This document shows positions 46,736-55,843 of a stretch of 64,000 nt of DNA, piece by piece. Each line of letters begins with the position of its first letter. The stretch's first letter is position 1. The notes below the pieces were generated by a model that worked only from the letters and a program-made list of their open reading frames with translations, was not told the origin of the DNA and made no database searches. This stretch comes from Candidatus Saccharicenans subterraneus (GTDB lineage Bacteria > Acidobacteriota > Aminicenantia > Aminicenantales > Saccharicenantaceae). A program made the translations under genes and the position numbers. Location: NCBI GenBank assembly GCA_003426165.1, contig QUAH01000002.1, positions 62,001 through 126,000 of the forward strand. Reading direction: 5' to 3'.

Positions 46736-46744
46736 ATTATACCA
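46736..46744 (-). promoter_or_regulatory. Extended -10 promoter of the GWxTD lipoprotein gene
   Basis: Minus strand TGGTATAAT. The ATG at 46722 lies 13 bases beyond the box, giving a leader of about 6 bases. Confidence 0.55.
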
Positions 46745-46800
46745 CATTCTTCAGGAATGCCGGCAATCACCAAAAGCCGGCCAGCGCGGCCAGCTTTTTC

Positions 46801-46829
46801 TTGACAACTTATCCCCCCGAATCTATATT
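46801..46829 (+). promoter_or_regulatory. Sigma-70 promoter of the DUF151 nuclease gene
   Basis: TTGACA (46801-46806), 17 bp, TATATT (46824-46829). A GAGGGAG ribosome site precedes the ATG at 46856. Confidence 0.8.
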
Positions 46830-46855
46830 AAATTTGTACAGAGAGGGAGCTTCGA

Positions 46856-47341
46856 ATGGAAATTCTTATGAAAATAAAGGGTCTGGTGGTGGACCCGATT
46901 TCCAAGATGCCAATCGTCGTCCTGGAAGACCCGCTGTCTGACCGGATCCTGCCCATCTGGATCGGTGTCTTCGAAGCCAACGCCATCGCCCTCAGCCTGG
47001 AAGGGGTGCCCACCCCGCGGCCGATGACCCATGACCTGATGAAGAATTTCCTGGACCAGCTTCAGATTTCGGTTGACCGCATCGTGGTGAACGATGTCCG
47101 GGACAATACTTTCTACGCCATCATCCACTGCCGCCACAACGACGTTCCCTACCTTATAGATTCCAGACCTTCCGATGCCATTGCCCTGGCCCTCCGGCTG
47201 AATGCCCCGATATACGTGGACGAAGAAGTCATCAAGAAAGCCCACAGCCTGAAAAACGAGGAAAACCTGGAAAATTCCGAAAAACTCAGGCAGTGGCTGG
47301 AGAGTCTGAAACCGGAAGACCTGGGCAAGTACAAGATGTAA
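46856..47341 (+). CDS. Bifunctional nuclease family (DUF151) protein
   Basis: 161 residues, usual length. Motifs IKGLVVDPISKMPIVVLED, LPIWIGVFEANAIALSLEGV, MTHDLMKNFL and IDSRPSDAIALALRLNAPIY are those of DUF151. The plant/archaeal members have DNase and RNase activity; the bacterial role is unclear. It is a soluble cytosolic protein. It converges with the lptFG fusion gene, 11 bases apart. Confidence 0.92.
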   Translation: MEILMKIKGLVVDPISKMPIVVLEDPLSDRILPIWIGVFEANAIALSLEGVPTPRPMTHDLMKNFLDQLQISVDRIVVNDVRDNTFYAIIHCRHNDVPYLIDSRPSDAIALALRLNAPIYVDEEVIKKAHSLKNEENLENSEKLRQWLESLKPEDLGKYKM

Positions 47342-47352
47342 TCCTTCCGCTC

Positions 47353-49650
47353 TCAGGTCCTGACCCTAAGCAGAAGATAAGTTCCCAGCAGCAGAAAGAC
47401 TACTGGTGCGCTCCAGGCGGCCACGAAATTTCCCAGGAGCCCGGCCAGGCCCAGGCTGCGGAAGATGGCCAGTCCCTGCCAGTAAACGAATGTGGCCACC
47501 AGGCTGGCAGCCAGCGGCCAGAGAAATCCCCTGGGAGCCAGGAGCCCGGCCGAGGCGCAGGCGAGTAGGACCAGCACCAGCCCGGAAAGGGAGAAAGCCA
47601 GGCGAAACCAGGCTTCCAGGCGAAAACGGTTTCCCGGCAGGCCCGTGTCTTCCAGTTCCTGGGCGTAATTTTTAAGCTCTGAGAATTTCATGGTAGCCGG
47701 CTCTTTCCATTCCTTGAAAAAATATTCTTCCGCCCCATTCAATTCCAGCGTTGTCAGGCTGAACCTTTTAAGCTCGGATTCCTGACCTGAAAAGGATCGC
47801 TCCCAGCCCTCTTTCAGGATAAGACGGTCACCCTGAACCTGGGCCTCGCCGGCATAAACCATCTTCCTGAAGCCCGGCTCTTCAACTGCTTCTTCCAGAA
47901 TCAACAGGCGAGAAAGGGAACGCCGCTCAGGCCTCAGCAGCTCGTAATGGTAGAAACGACCATCGGTTCGGGACCGGAGCCAGTAGCGGTTGAGGTAACT
48001 GAAAGTCCGAACCGGCCGGTCAGAGAGCCGGGCCCAGAGTTCCTCGGCCCGGAAATTACTCCGGCTCAGGACCCGGTCCTGCCAGACGAATATCAGCGGC
48101 GCCAGCAACAGCCCAAAAATTAGCAGGGACCGAACCACCCGCCAGTAGCTCAGGCCTGCAGAAATTAAGGCCAGCATTTCTTTCCGACGGTGCAGAAGCC
48201 CCAGGCACAGGGCGGCCGCGGCCGGGATGGCCAGCAGAAGGCTGAACAGGACAAATTCCGGAGTTTTGAACCAGATAAAGGCCAGCAGGTCCTTCATGGT
48301 CTTATCGCTGCCCCTGATTAACTCCAGCCTGAGAAGAAAAGCTACTGTGGCCATGACCAGCAGCAGGGCCAGAAATAATTGAACTAACAGTCGGAAGAAC
48401 CTGGAAAATATATAGCCATCGACCAGGGAGGGAAAAACACCGCGGCCCGCAGCCGTGGTTACAGTCCTTGTTCTGAACAAACCCCTTTTCTCGCTTAACC
48501 GGGATATGGCCTTCTTGATTTGAGCCAGACTTAAGCTTTTCCCGGGCCGATCCTTTCTCAGAACCCGAACAAAAAAATACAGGCCGACCGCCAGGATGAT
48601 GAGGTTGGGCAGCCACATGGCCAGCCAGGGGGCCAGGCTACCCTGCAGGGCTTTCTGTTCGCCGGCCACCAGGAGAAAATAGTAAGCCAGGATTACGAGC
48701 AGGCTCAGGCCAAAACCACCCAGTTTCCCCCCGGGCCACCGCCTCCAGCCCAGCCCCACTCCCAGGAAGACAAACAGAAGGCAGGTGGCCGGCAGGCTCA
48801 GCCTCTTGTGAAGCTCAAGGACCACAAGGCGGCTTTCCGGGTTGTTCTTACCCGCCAGGCGCTCCCGGTCGAGCCAGAGCTCTTTGATATTTTTCTCGCG
48901 GCTCTTTTTTTCCAGCGAAAAGCTCGGCCTGAGTCCCTTTAGCTCCAGCGCCTGCTGGCTTCTTTCAAACTCAACCAGGTCCAGGCTGTCCGGGTCTTCA
49001 GGGAGCAACCGGTAAACCCGACCCTTCTCCAAAAGAATCCAGGCTTCCTGTAGCTCCGGTTGGAGCACCAGCCTGCCCTCCCGGGCCGAGACGATTTCCA
49101 CCCTGCCGGTTTCATCTTTCTGATATATCAAGATATCCCGCCAATCCCGGTCCGTTCCCGGGCTTTCCATGTAAAGAACCTTACCCGGCAACGATTCCAC
49201 AAATCGGCCCGGCTCCAGCTCCAGCCTGACCTCGCTCAGGACCGAATTGACCATGGTCTGCAGCCAGCGGTAATTGGCGGCCGGGGTAAGCCAGAAGGTA
49301 AAACTCAGGCTGACCAGGAAAAGAACGGTACCCAGCAGCCAGACCGGCTTCAGCACCCGGCCCGGACTTATGCCCAGCAACCTCAGGGCCTCGGTCTCGC
49401 GGTCTCCGGCCAGGCGCCCCAGCCCGCCCAGGACCCCGGCCATGAAGGCCAGGGGCAGAGCCAGGGCCAGGATGGAAGGCAGCAGGAAGAACAGGACCCT
49501 GAGAATAATCTTTAACGGTACCTGCCTGGTCAGGAAAATCTCGGCCAGGTAGAACAGTTCGTTCATCAGCATGACCAGGATGATAAAACCCAGCGAAATC
49601 AGGAAGGCCGGCACAATTTCCCGGAGGAGATAACGGTCGAGAATTTTCAT
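47353..49650 (-). CDS. LptF-LptG fused lipopolysaccharide export permease
   Basis: 765 residues, about twice the length of LptF or LptG. Half 1 (residues about 1-370) begins KILDRYLLREIVPAFLISLG and has the six-helix YjgP/YjgQ pattern with a periplasmic beta-jellyroll. After a basic linker (about 370-410) half 2 begins VDGYIFSRFFRLLVQLFLA and repeats the pattern. LptF and LptG form the membrane core that, with LptB2, extracts lipopolysaccharide. One polypeptide therefore seems to supply the whole heterodimer. No lptB, lptC or lptA lies nearby. No stop or restart is visible at the junction. Confidence 0.87.
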   Translation of the reverse strand: MKILDRYLLREIVPAFLISLGFIILVMLMNELFYLAEIFLTRQVPLKIILRVLFFLLPSILALALPLAFMAGVLGGLGRLAGDRETEALRLLGISPGRVLKPVWLLGTVLFLVSLSFTFWLTPAANYRWLQTMVNSVLSEVRLELEPGRFVESLPGKVLYMESPGTDRDWRDILIYQKDETGRVEIVSAREGRLVLQPELQEAWILLEKGRVYRLLPEDPDSLDLVEFERSQQALELKGLRPSFSLEKKSREKNIKELWLDRERLAGKNNPESRLVVLELHKRLSLPATCLLFVFLGVGLGWRRWPGGKLGGFGLSLLVILAYYFLLVAGEQKALQGSLAPWLAMWLPNLIILAVGLYFFVRVLRKDRPGKSLSLAQIKKAISRLSEKRGLFRTRTVTTAAGRGVFPSLVDGYIFSRFFRLLVQLFLALLLVMATVAFLLRLELIRGSDKTMKDLLAFIWFKTPEFVLFSLLLAIPAAAALCLGLLHRRKEMLALISAGLSYWRVVRSLLIFGLLLAPLIFVWQDRVLSRSNFRAEELWARLSDRPVRTFSYLNRYWLRSRTDGRFYHYELLRPERRSLSRLLILEEAVEEPGFRKMVYAGEAQVQGDRLILKEGWERSFSGQESELKRFSLTTLELNGAEEYFFKEWKEPATMKFSELKNYAQELEDTGLPGNRFRLEAWFRLAFSLSGLVLVLLACASAGLLAPRGFLWPLAASLVATFVYWQGLAIFRSLGLAGLLGNFVAAWSAPVVFLLLGTYLLLRVRT

Positions 49651-49714
49651 CTGAATGTTCTATGACCGGATGTCGTCAACGGGCCTAATATACCACAAGC
49701 CAGCTGGCGGGCTC

Positions 49715-49753
49715 AAAAAAGAAAGGCCGCTTCCGGTCAACCCGGAAGCGGCC
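49715..49753 (-). terminator. Rho-independent terminator of groESL
   Basis: 12-bp perfect stem GGCCGCTTCCGG/CCGGAAGCGGCC (49725-49736 with 49742-49753), A-rich run at 49715-49723 reading as T on the minus strand. Confidence 0.92.
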
Positions 49754-49782
49754 TTATCACTAACTGCCGAGGTTATCAGCTA

Positions 49783-51399
49783 TCAATACATGTCGCTGGG
49801 CGGGGTGGGATAAGACGGTTTCTTCTCTTCCTCGGGAATTTCGGTAACGCAACCTTCGGTGGTCAGCAGCAGGCCGGCAATACTGGAGGCATTCTGCAGG
49901 GCGGTGCGGACGACCTTGGTCGGGTCGACGATTCCAGCCTTGATCATGTCTTCGTACTTTTCGGTCAGGGCGTTGAACCCGAAATCCTGCTTCATTTCCC
50001 GGACCTTCTCCACCACGATGGAGCCCTCGTGCCCGGCGTTCTCGGCAATCTGGCGCAGCGGCTCTTCAATGGCCCGGCGGATAATCTGGACACCGATCTG
50101 CATGTCACCGTCCAGGTTCAGCTTTTCCAGGGCCTTCTGGCAGCGCAGCAGGGCCACTCCGCCACCGGGGACGATACCCTCTTCCACGGCCGCCTTGGTG
50201 GCATGCATGGCGTCTTCGACCCGGGCTTTCTTCTCCTTGAGCTCGGTCTCGGTGGCCGCGCCGACCTTGATCAGGGCCACGCCGCCGACCATCTTGGCCA
50301 GTCTTTCCTGCAGCTTTTCGCGGTCGTAATCGGAAGTGGTCTCTTCGATCTGGGTCCGGATCTGCTTGATCCTGGCCTGGATCTCGCTGTGCTTGCCTTT
50401 ACCCTCGACGATGGTGGTGTTATCCTTGTCCACCACGACCTTGGCCGCTTCACCCAGCCAGTCCAGGGTAACATTTTCCAGCTTGACGCCGATGTCTTCG
50501 GTGATGACCTTGCCGCCGGTCAGGATGGCGATGTCTTCCAGCATGGCCTTCCGTCTGTCGCCGAAACCGGGGGCCTTGACCGCGCAGCACATCAGGGTGC
50601 CTTTCAGTTTATTAACAACCAGGGTGGCCAGGGCTTCGCCCTCGACTTCCTCGGCCACGACCAGCAGGGCCCGGCCCATCTTGGCCACGCTTTCCAGCAG
50701 GGGCAGGAACTCTCTCAGGTTGGAGATCTTCTTCTCATGGAGCAGGATCAGCGGGTTCTCCAGGACGCACTCCATTCTCTCCGGGTCGGTGATGAAATAG
50801 GGGGAGAGGTAGCCGCGGTCAAACTGCATGCCCTCGACAAATTCCAGGGTGGTCTCCAGGCCCTTGGCCTCTTCCACGGTGATAACACCGTCCTTGCCAA
50901 CTTTCTCCATGGCCTCGGCGATGATCTTGCCGATGGACTCGTCGTTGTTGGCGGAGATGGCGCCAACCTGGGCAATCATCTCGCCGGTCACTTCCCGGCT
51001 CATGCCCTTGAGCTCTTTAACCACTTCTTCCACCGCCCGGTCGATTCCCTTCTTGATCAGGTTGGGGTTCCGGCCGGCGGTTACGTGCTTGATGCCCTCG
51101 GCATAGATGATCTGGGCCAGGACGGTGGCGGTGGTGGTGCCGTCGCCGGCCACGTCGGAAGTCTTGGAAGCCACTTCCTTGACCAGCTGGGCGCCCATAT
51201 TCTCCCAGGGGTCTTTCAGTTCGATTTCCTTGGCCACGGTCACACCATCCTTGGTGCTGGTGGGGGAACCGAATTTCTTGTCCAGGATGATGTTCTTGCC
51301 TCGCGGTCCCAGGGTGGCCTTGACCACGTTGCTCAGGATGTTAACGCCTCTGAGTAAAGCCTGTCTGGCTTCGTCTCCAACGATAATTTGTTTAGCCAT
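49783..51399 (-). CDS. groEL: Chaperonin GroEL
   Basis: 538 residues. ATP-driven double-ring folding chamber with GroES. Motifs: [31 protein letters not shown], the apical-domain [20 protein letters not shown] and [12 protein letters not shown]. The C-terminus is [11 protein letters not shown] rather than the Gly/Met repeats of E. coli GroEL. It follows groES after 18 bases. A GGAGGTAGAC ribosome site precedes the ATG. Confidence 0.98.
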   Translation of the reverse strand: MAKQIIVGDEARQALLRGVNILSNVVKATLGPRGKNIILDKKFGSPTSTKDGVTVAKEIELKDPWENMGAQLVKEVASKTSDVAGDGTTTATVLAQIIYAEGIKHVTAGRNPNLIKKGIDRAVEEVVKELKGMSREVTGEMIAQVGAISANNDESIGKIIAEAMEKVGKDGVITVEEAKGLETTLEFVEGMQFDRGYLSPYFITDPERMECVLENPLILLHEKKISNLREFLPLLESVAKMGRALLVVAEEVEGEALATLVVNKLKGTLMCCAVKAPGFGDRRKAMLEDIAILTGGKVITEDIGVKLENVTLDWLGEAAKVVVDKDNTTIVEGKGKHSEIQARIKQIRTQIEETTSDYDREKLQERLAKMVGGVALIKVGAATETELKEKKARVEDAMHATKAAVEEGIVPGGGVALLRCQKALEKLNLDGDMQIGVQIIRRAIEEPLRQIAENAGHEGSIVVEKVREMKQDFGFNALTEKYEDMIKAGIVDPTKVVRTALQNASSIAGLLLTTEGCVTEIPEEEKKPSYPTPPSDMY

Positions 51400-51417
51400 T
51401 GTCTACCTCCTTTCCCT

Positions 51418-51708
51418 TTACTTGGTTATGACTGCCAGGATCTCTTCTTCGCGGACGATGACGTGCTCCACGCCGTCAATGGTCACCTCGGTGCCACTGT
51501 ACTTGCCGATGAGCACGCGATCGCCCTTCTTAACGGTCAGGGGAACGACCTTTCCGTCCTCGGTCACCCTCCCCTTACCGACCTCGATAACCTCAGCTTC
51601 CTGGGGTTTTTCCTTGGCGGTGTCGGGGATGATGATGTTTCCCCTCTTCACTTCCTGTTCTTCAATCCTTTTTAAGAGAACACGGTCATAAAGGGGTTGA
51701 ATCTTCAT
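51418..51708 (-). CDS. groES: Co-chaperonin GroES
   Basis: 96 residues. The lid of the GroEL chamber. It begins [19 protein letters not shown], has the mobile loop ([14 protein letters not shown]) and the ending [16 protein letters not shown]. It is transcribed first, from a promoter overlapping a CIRCE operator, so heat-shock control by HrcA is expected. Confidence 0.97.
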   Translation of the reverse strand: MKIQPLYDRVLLKRIEEQEVKRGNIIIPDTAKEKPQEAEVIEVGKGRVTEDGKVVPLTVKKGDRVLIGKYSGTEVTIDGVEHVIVREEEILAVITK

Positions 51709-51733
51709 GAAAGACCTCCTTACTTAGATTAAT

Positions 51734-51760
51734 TTAGCAGTCTGATTTTTAGAGTGCTAA
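51734..51760. promoter_or_regulatory. CIRCE operator (HrcA site)
   Basis: TTAGCAGTC (51734-51742), 9 bases, GAGTGCTAA (51752-51760): the consensus inverted repeat with one mismatch in the left arm. It lies immediately downstream of, and touches, the -10 box of the groESL promoter. hrcA itself is not in the window. Confidence 0.93.
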
Positions 51761-51788
51761 TTATAAAATATGACAGGAAAATTGTCAA
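51760..51788 (-). promoter_or_regulatory. Consensus sigma-70 promoter of groESL
   Basis: Minus strand TTGACA (complement of 51783-51788), 17 bp, TATAAT (complement of 51760-51765). A perfect consensus. Confidence 0.92.
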
Positions 51789-51829
51789 GATTTTCTGATT
51801 AAAATTTTAGCAGACTGGACCCGGGACTG

Positions 51830-52066
51830 CTATTTTTTCTTCTTTATTTTCAGGACTTTGAAGCGGTTATGGAGGGTATTGCGATGAATGCCGAGGGCCT
51901 GGGCCATCTTTGACTTGTTGGCCCGGTACTTGGAGGCGGCTGTTTCCAGGTAAATCTTCTCAAATTCGGCCAGGGCTTCCTTGAGGTGGATTTCTTTCTC
52001 GACCATGTCGTGAATCAGCGATTCCAGCTTCTGGTGGATGGTCAATTCTTCATATTTTTTGCTCAT
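51830..52066 (-). CDS. Small Fis-type helix-turn-helix protein
   Basis: 78 residues. The C-terminal half (SKYRANKSKMAQALGIHRNT, LHNRFKVLKI) is the Fis/HTH_8 DNA-binding helix-turn-helix, the same fold that ends NtrC-type sigma-54 activators. The N-terminal half is an acidic helix likely to dimerise. No AAA+ or receiver domain is present. It overlaps cvpA by 17 bases, and the PHP gene precedes; all three form one operon. It could be a nucleoid-associated or small regulatory protein; targets unknown. Confidence 0.75.
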   Translation of the reverse strand: MSKKYEELTIHQKLESLIHDMVEKEIHLKEALAEFEKIYLETAASKYRANKSKMAQALGIHRNTLHNRFKVLKIKKKK

Positions 52067-52592
52067 GCCGTCCTCCTTTACCCTCGTACCTTTTCACCGT
52101 ATCGCTAAAACGGTCCCTGAGATTCTGGGGAATCAGCAAAACGATGGCCCGGGATATTTTGACCATGGCCGGAGCCAGGCGGGAGCCGATTATGGCCTGG
52201 CGTTGAAAGTCGAAGCTGAGCATGGCAAAAATTATGACCGCCCCGATCAGGACTCCCTTCAACAGTCCCAGGGCGCCACCCAGGAGGTGGTTGGCCAGGC
52301 TGAGCGTTCCCTTCATCAGCTTGCTCAACAGAAAGCCTATCAACCAGCCAACCAAGACCACCCCGAAGAAGATTACCAGGAAGCTCAGCCCGTTTCTCCA
52401 GAAGTCCGATTCAATCCGGCTGAACAACTGCCAGGAAAGCCAGCCGTAATACCGGGAGGCCAGGATAATACCGGCCACCACGGCCAGGATCCCGATGATC
52501 TGCCTGATGAAACCCTTGACCAGCCCGATAATAAAAGTAATAAGAAGAATGACCAGCAGCAGGGTATCCAGCCAGTTCAGATGAAAGGACAT
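52050..52592 (-). CDS. cvpA: CvpA family membrane protein
   Basis: 180 residues with four membrane segments (residues about 8-27, 30-48, 66-90, 104-125). The first, LDTLLLVILLITFIIGLVKG, and RQIIGILAVVAGIILASRYY match CvpA/colicin V production proteins. In E. coli CvpA helps envelope homeostasis. A charged C-terminal tail is present. It overlaps the PHP gene by 1 base and the Fis-like gene by 17. Confidence 0.85.
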   Translation of the reverse strand: MSFHLNWLDTLLLVILLITFIIGLVKGFIRQIIGILAVVAGIILASRYYGWLSWQLFSRIESDFWRNGLSFLVIFFGVVLVGWLIGFLLSKLMKGTLSLANHLLGGALGLLKGVLIGAVIIFAMLSFDFQRQAIIGSRLAPAMVKISRAIVLLIPQNLRDRFSDTVKRYEGKGGRHEQKI

Positions 52593-53476
52593 CAGGCCCT
52601 TCTCTCCCTTAACTTTTCCACCATAGAATAATCGCCGTTTTTTATCAAGCCAAATTTTACCCCGGGCTTGATCTTCCCGTGAAAATCAGAACCGGCGGTG
52701 GCCACCAGGTCCAGCTCCCGGGCCAGTGCCAGGTAATATTCAGTTTCATTCGGATCATGGTAGGAAGTATAGACCTCCAGGCCCTTGAGCCCGAGCTCCT
52801 TAAGGAACACCAAATCTTCCCTGGTTGTCCTCTGAAAATAGGCGCCGGGGTGGGACAGGACCGGCACTCCGCCGGTGAGCGGCGCCAGGTGGAGGACTTC
52901 CTCAAGCAAGATGTGCTGTTTGGGGACGTAAGCCGGAGCCCCTTCGGTGAAGAAATCCTGGTAGAAAACGTAGGGAGCCTTAGGCTGCTGGTTCTCGTCA
53001 TAATATTTCTGGAGGCCCGGGTTAAGCCGGCTTTCCGGTTTGTCCAGAAGAATCTGGGCGATCTTGACTCCAAGAGGCGGGGTCTGGCCCGATTTCTCCC
53101 AGACTTCCTCCCAGTCGATTTCCAGGCCATTCTCCCGGAGCCTGGCCACCCTGGTCCTGGCTTCTTCCACCCGGGAAATTTCCATCCTGGAAATTATGTA
53201 TTTTAAAGCTTCGCTTTCCCAGTCGACGAAGGGCAACATCAGGTGAAATTCGCGGCCATCAAAGACGGTTGTGACCTCGATGCTGGGGATTACCTCGATG
53301 CCACCCCGCTGGCCGGCCTCGATGGCTTCTGGATAAGCCCCAACCGTATCATGGTCGGCTATGGCTATGGCCCGGAATCCTTCCTCCCCGGCCATTCTGA
53401 CCAGCTCCTCGGGCGAATAGTCACCGTCGCAGCTGAAGGAAGAATGGATATGAAGGTCGACAGCTCCGTCTATCAT
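52592..53476 (-). CDS. PHP-domain phosphoesterase (RNase AM / nucleoside bisphosphatase type)
   Basis: 294 residues. Metal-binding motifs: VDLHIHSSFSCDGDYSPEEL, AIADHDTVGAYPEAIEAG, VIPSIEVTT, SHPGAYFQ and the ending AGSDFHGK. The arrangement matches YciV/RNase AM proteins, which hydrolyse 3',5'-nucleoside bisphosphates and the 5' ends of small RNAs. Start ATG 53476 lies just before the first motif, as usual. First gene of the PHP-cvpA-Fis-like operon. Confidence 0.87.
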   Translation of the reverse strand: MIDGAVDLHIHSSFSCDGDYSPEELVRMAGEEGFRAIAIADHDTVGAYPEAIEAGQRGGIEVIPSIEVTTVFDGREFHLMLPFVDWESEALKYIISRMEISRVEEARTRVARLRENGLEIDWEEVWEKSGQTPPLGVKIAQILLDKPESRLNPGLQKYYDENQQPKAPYVFYQDFFTEGAPAYVPKQHILLEEVLHLAPLTGGVPVLSHPGAYFQRTTREDLVFLKELGLKGLEVYTSYHDPNETEYYLALARELDLVATAGSDFHGKIKPGVKFGLIKNGDYSMVEKLRERRA

Positions 53477-53521
53477 GGTCCGATTGAAATTATCTTAATA
53501 ATTTATGTTTATCTCAAAAAT

Positions 53522-54430
53522 TTAAGGCAAGTCAGATTTCCCGGTCAGAAGCTGGTAAATCTCCAGGTACCTCTTAGAGGTCTGCTCGATGATGTCTTCC
53601 GGCAGGGGCGGAGGCGGCGGGGTCTTCCTGTCCCAGCCGGTACTGATCAGGTAGTCCCGGACAAACTGTTTATCAAGACTGGGCTGGGATTTTCCCGGAG
53701 CATATTCCGCCAGCGGCCAGAACCGGGAAGAATCGGGCGTGAACAACTCATCAACCAGAATCAGCTCGTTATTTTCGTCCAGGCCGAACTCGAACTTGGT
53801 ATCGGCCAGGATGATTCCCTTGGAAACGGCATACAGGCTGGCTTTCTGGTAGAGTTCCAGGCTGACCTTCCTGATCTTTTCGGCCAGTTCCTCTCCGGCG
53901 ATTTTCTCCATTTCCTTGAAGGTGATATTCTCGTCGTGACCGACCTCGGCCTTGGTCGAGGGCGTAAAAATCGGTTCTTCCAGGCGGGACGACTCCTGGA
54001 GCCCTTTCGGCAGCTTTATCCCGCAGACTTTACCCGTCTCCTGGTATTCCTTCCAGCCCGAGCCGGAAAGATAGCCCCGGACGACACATTCCACCGGAAT
54101 GACCCTGGCTTTTTTGACCAGCATCGACCGTTTTTCCAGGAGGTCAGCATAAGCCTGAAGTTCCTTCGGAAAATCGGCCAGCTCGGTGGAGAGCATATGG
54201 TTGGGGCAGACCAGGTAAGTATAGTCGAACCAGAACCTGGAGATCTGGGTCAGGACCTTTCCCTTGTGAGGAATCAGGGAAGGCAGGACAAAGTCAAAGG
54301 CCGAGATCCGGTCGGTGGCCACAATCAACAGCTTATCACCCAGGTCAAAAACATTTCTGACCTTGCCTTTCTTAAAAACCGGGATGCCGGGAATATCCAC
54401 TTCCCCCACGGGCTTGGTTTTCGGTTCCAT
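53522..54430 (-). CDS. purC: Phosphoribosylaminoimidazole-succinocarboxamide synthase
   Basis: 302 residues, the longer eukaryote-like form of SAICAR synthase, which joins CAIR and aspartate in purine synthesis. Motifs: GKVRNVFDLGDKLLIVATDR, ISAFDFVLPSLIPHKGKVLT, PVECVVRGYLSGSGWKEY and DTKFEFGLDENNELILVDE. It has its own upstream region and lies 45 bases before the PHP operon on the same strand. No other purine gene is present. Confidence 0.95.
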   Translation of the reverse strand: MEPKTKPVGEVDIPGIPVFKKGKVRNVFDLGDKLLIVATDRISAFDFVLPSLIPHKGKVLTQISRFWFDYTYLVCPNHMLSTELADFPKELQAYADLLEKRSMLVKKARVIPVECVVRGYLSGSGWKEYQETGKVCGIKLPKGLQESSRLEEPIFTPSTKAEVGHDENITFKEMEKIAGEELAEKIRKVSLELYQKASLYAVSKGIILADTKFEFGLDENNELILVDELFTPDSSRFWPLAEYAPGKSQPSLDKQFVRDYLISTGWDRKTPPPPPLPEDIIEQTSKRYLEIYQLLTGKSDLP

Positions 54431-54681
54431 TTAATTTCTCCTTGAAAACCTGCAACTCGGGTAAAAATCGATTCCTGATTATCTTAATTAAAAAAAAATT
54501 TTAAATCAATCAGGCTGAGATATTGCTTTCCTGCCTGGCTGCTCTGCCTCTAAATCCTGCCACCGTGAAGAAAAAGGGCTGACCCGTCCCCAGGTTGGGT
54601 AATCCAGAACATCGGATCTTGACTTTAACCGAGCTTTGTCTGTCAATAAAACCGGCTCCGGGCCGATCCGATGCCGACAAT

Positions 54682-55389
54682 TCAGTCGGTCTCTTTGATC
54701 CCTATAAAATTTATCAGGCGCTGCTCGGTCTGCCGGTCACGGCGGTAGGAATAGAGGTCTTTCGAACAGAAGGTGCAAGCTGATACCTGGTAGATATTTT
54801 CAGGTTTAAGCCCGACTTCATCTACCAGGAGCAGTCGGTTGGCCTCTCTCAGGTCAAGATAGAACTTATCCTTGTTTAAAGACGGAGCAAAAATTTTCCC
54901 GGTATCGAAACCTGAAGCCTTAAAACTTTCCAGGACCTCGGGGCCGACCTCGTAGCAGTTCCGCTCGATGCAGGGACCAAGTCCGGCCAGCAGTGTTTCC
55001 GGCCGGCTGCCGAATTTTTCTTTCATCAGGCCGCAGGCTGATACAAGTATTTTCTGCCAGGTGCTGCGCCAGCCGCAGTGAACCGCCGCCACCGCCCGGT
55101 TTTCCGGGTCAACCAGGAAAACGGGCAGGCAGTCGGCTGTTTTTATTATGAGCAACAACCCGGGCGAGGCCGTGACCAGGCCGTCCCCGTCCAGCCTGGT
55201 TTCAGGGAACCTGTCCAGCCAGAAAACCCGGGCCGAATGGAGCTGCTTCATGACCACGGACTGAAATGAGTTCAGGCCGGGTTCCTTATGTATATCTTCC
55301 AGGTTAAACCCGGCCAGCCCGAACCCGTGCACCAGCCAGGGGAAGATATCCAGCTCGGGGATTGATAGATACTGTTTTGGCACGCTCAT
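54682..55389 (-). CDS. pgeF: Purine nucleoside phosphorylase / polyphenol oxidase family protein (YfiH/PgeF)
   Basis: 235 residues. Signature residues of the YfiH/LACC1 family: KQLHSARVFWLD (His), LIIKTADCLPVFLVD (Cys), VHCGWRSTWQKI (His) and LGPCIERNCYEVG. Family members act as purine nucleoside phosphorylases or adenosine deaminases and, in E. coli, help edit peptidoglycan precursors. It is a stand-alone gene. The ATG lies before the usual conserved start IFPWLVHGFG. Confidence 0.9.
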   Translation of the reverse strand: MSVPKQYLSIPELDIFPWLVHGFGLAGFNLEDIHKEPGLNSFQSVVMKQLHSARVFWLDRFPETRLDGDGLVTASPGLLLIIKTADCLPVFLVDPENRAVAAVHCGWRSTWQKILVSACGLMKEKFGSRPETLLAGLGPCIERNCYEVGPEVLESFKASGFDTGKIFAPSLNKDKFYLDLREANRLLLVDEVGLKPENIYQVSACTFCSKDLYSYRRDRQTEQRLINFIGIKETD

Positions 55390-55843
55390 TTCCCATCTTT
55401 ATAATCAACTCGACCGGATTAATCAAGCCTATAAGCTGCCCAAAATCCCTTTGAATATGATTCGTTGTCTCACGAGGAGAACAGATTTATAACCGGGGAT
55501 GGCCATATTCAGCGGGTGGGAGTCCGAGCTGGTTACGATATTCACATTTATAAAGCTCATAAATCTTTTTTAATCAGCAACTTCAAATGAAGATCCGAGA
55601 AAGCAGGTTATCTGGTTATACAGAATGGTCCCAGAATTAGAGGAAATCTCTCTGCCTGGCTCACAATCACCTTGAATTTCTTGATGGAAGCCGCAGATTA
55701 ATAACCTGAAATCAATTTATCCTTCCAGCCCGGAGAATCAGATCCCGAATACCGCCGGATAGTCCGGGTGCACAAAATTGCTTAAACTCTGTTCCGAATA
55801 TCTATAAAATAAAAAGGTAAATGATTGAAACCAGGAGCCGGAC
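55390..55843. other. Intergenic region, 454 bp, divergent pgeF / P1 peptidase
   Basis: No gene seen. A TATAAA box (55803-55808) with a weak -35 precedes the P1 peptidase. A 20-base stretch near 55512 (AGCGGGTGGGAGTCCGAGCT) resembles the distal block of repeat copy A but lacks the core. Confidence 0.45.

Noticed and set aside
50029-51357. 442-codon open frame antisense to groEL
   Set aside because: A composition-driven shadow of a highly conserved gene; no ribosome site and a Gly/Asp/His-rich, domain-free sequence.
53243-54445. 400-codon open frame antisense to purC and the PHP gene
   Set aside because: It spans two real genes and their gap; a shadow by composition.
55505-55535. Possible fourth copy of the dispersed repeat
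   Set aside because: Only about 20 bases of the distal block match, with indels; the core is missing.
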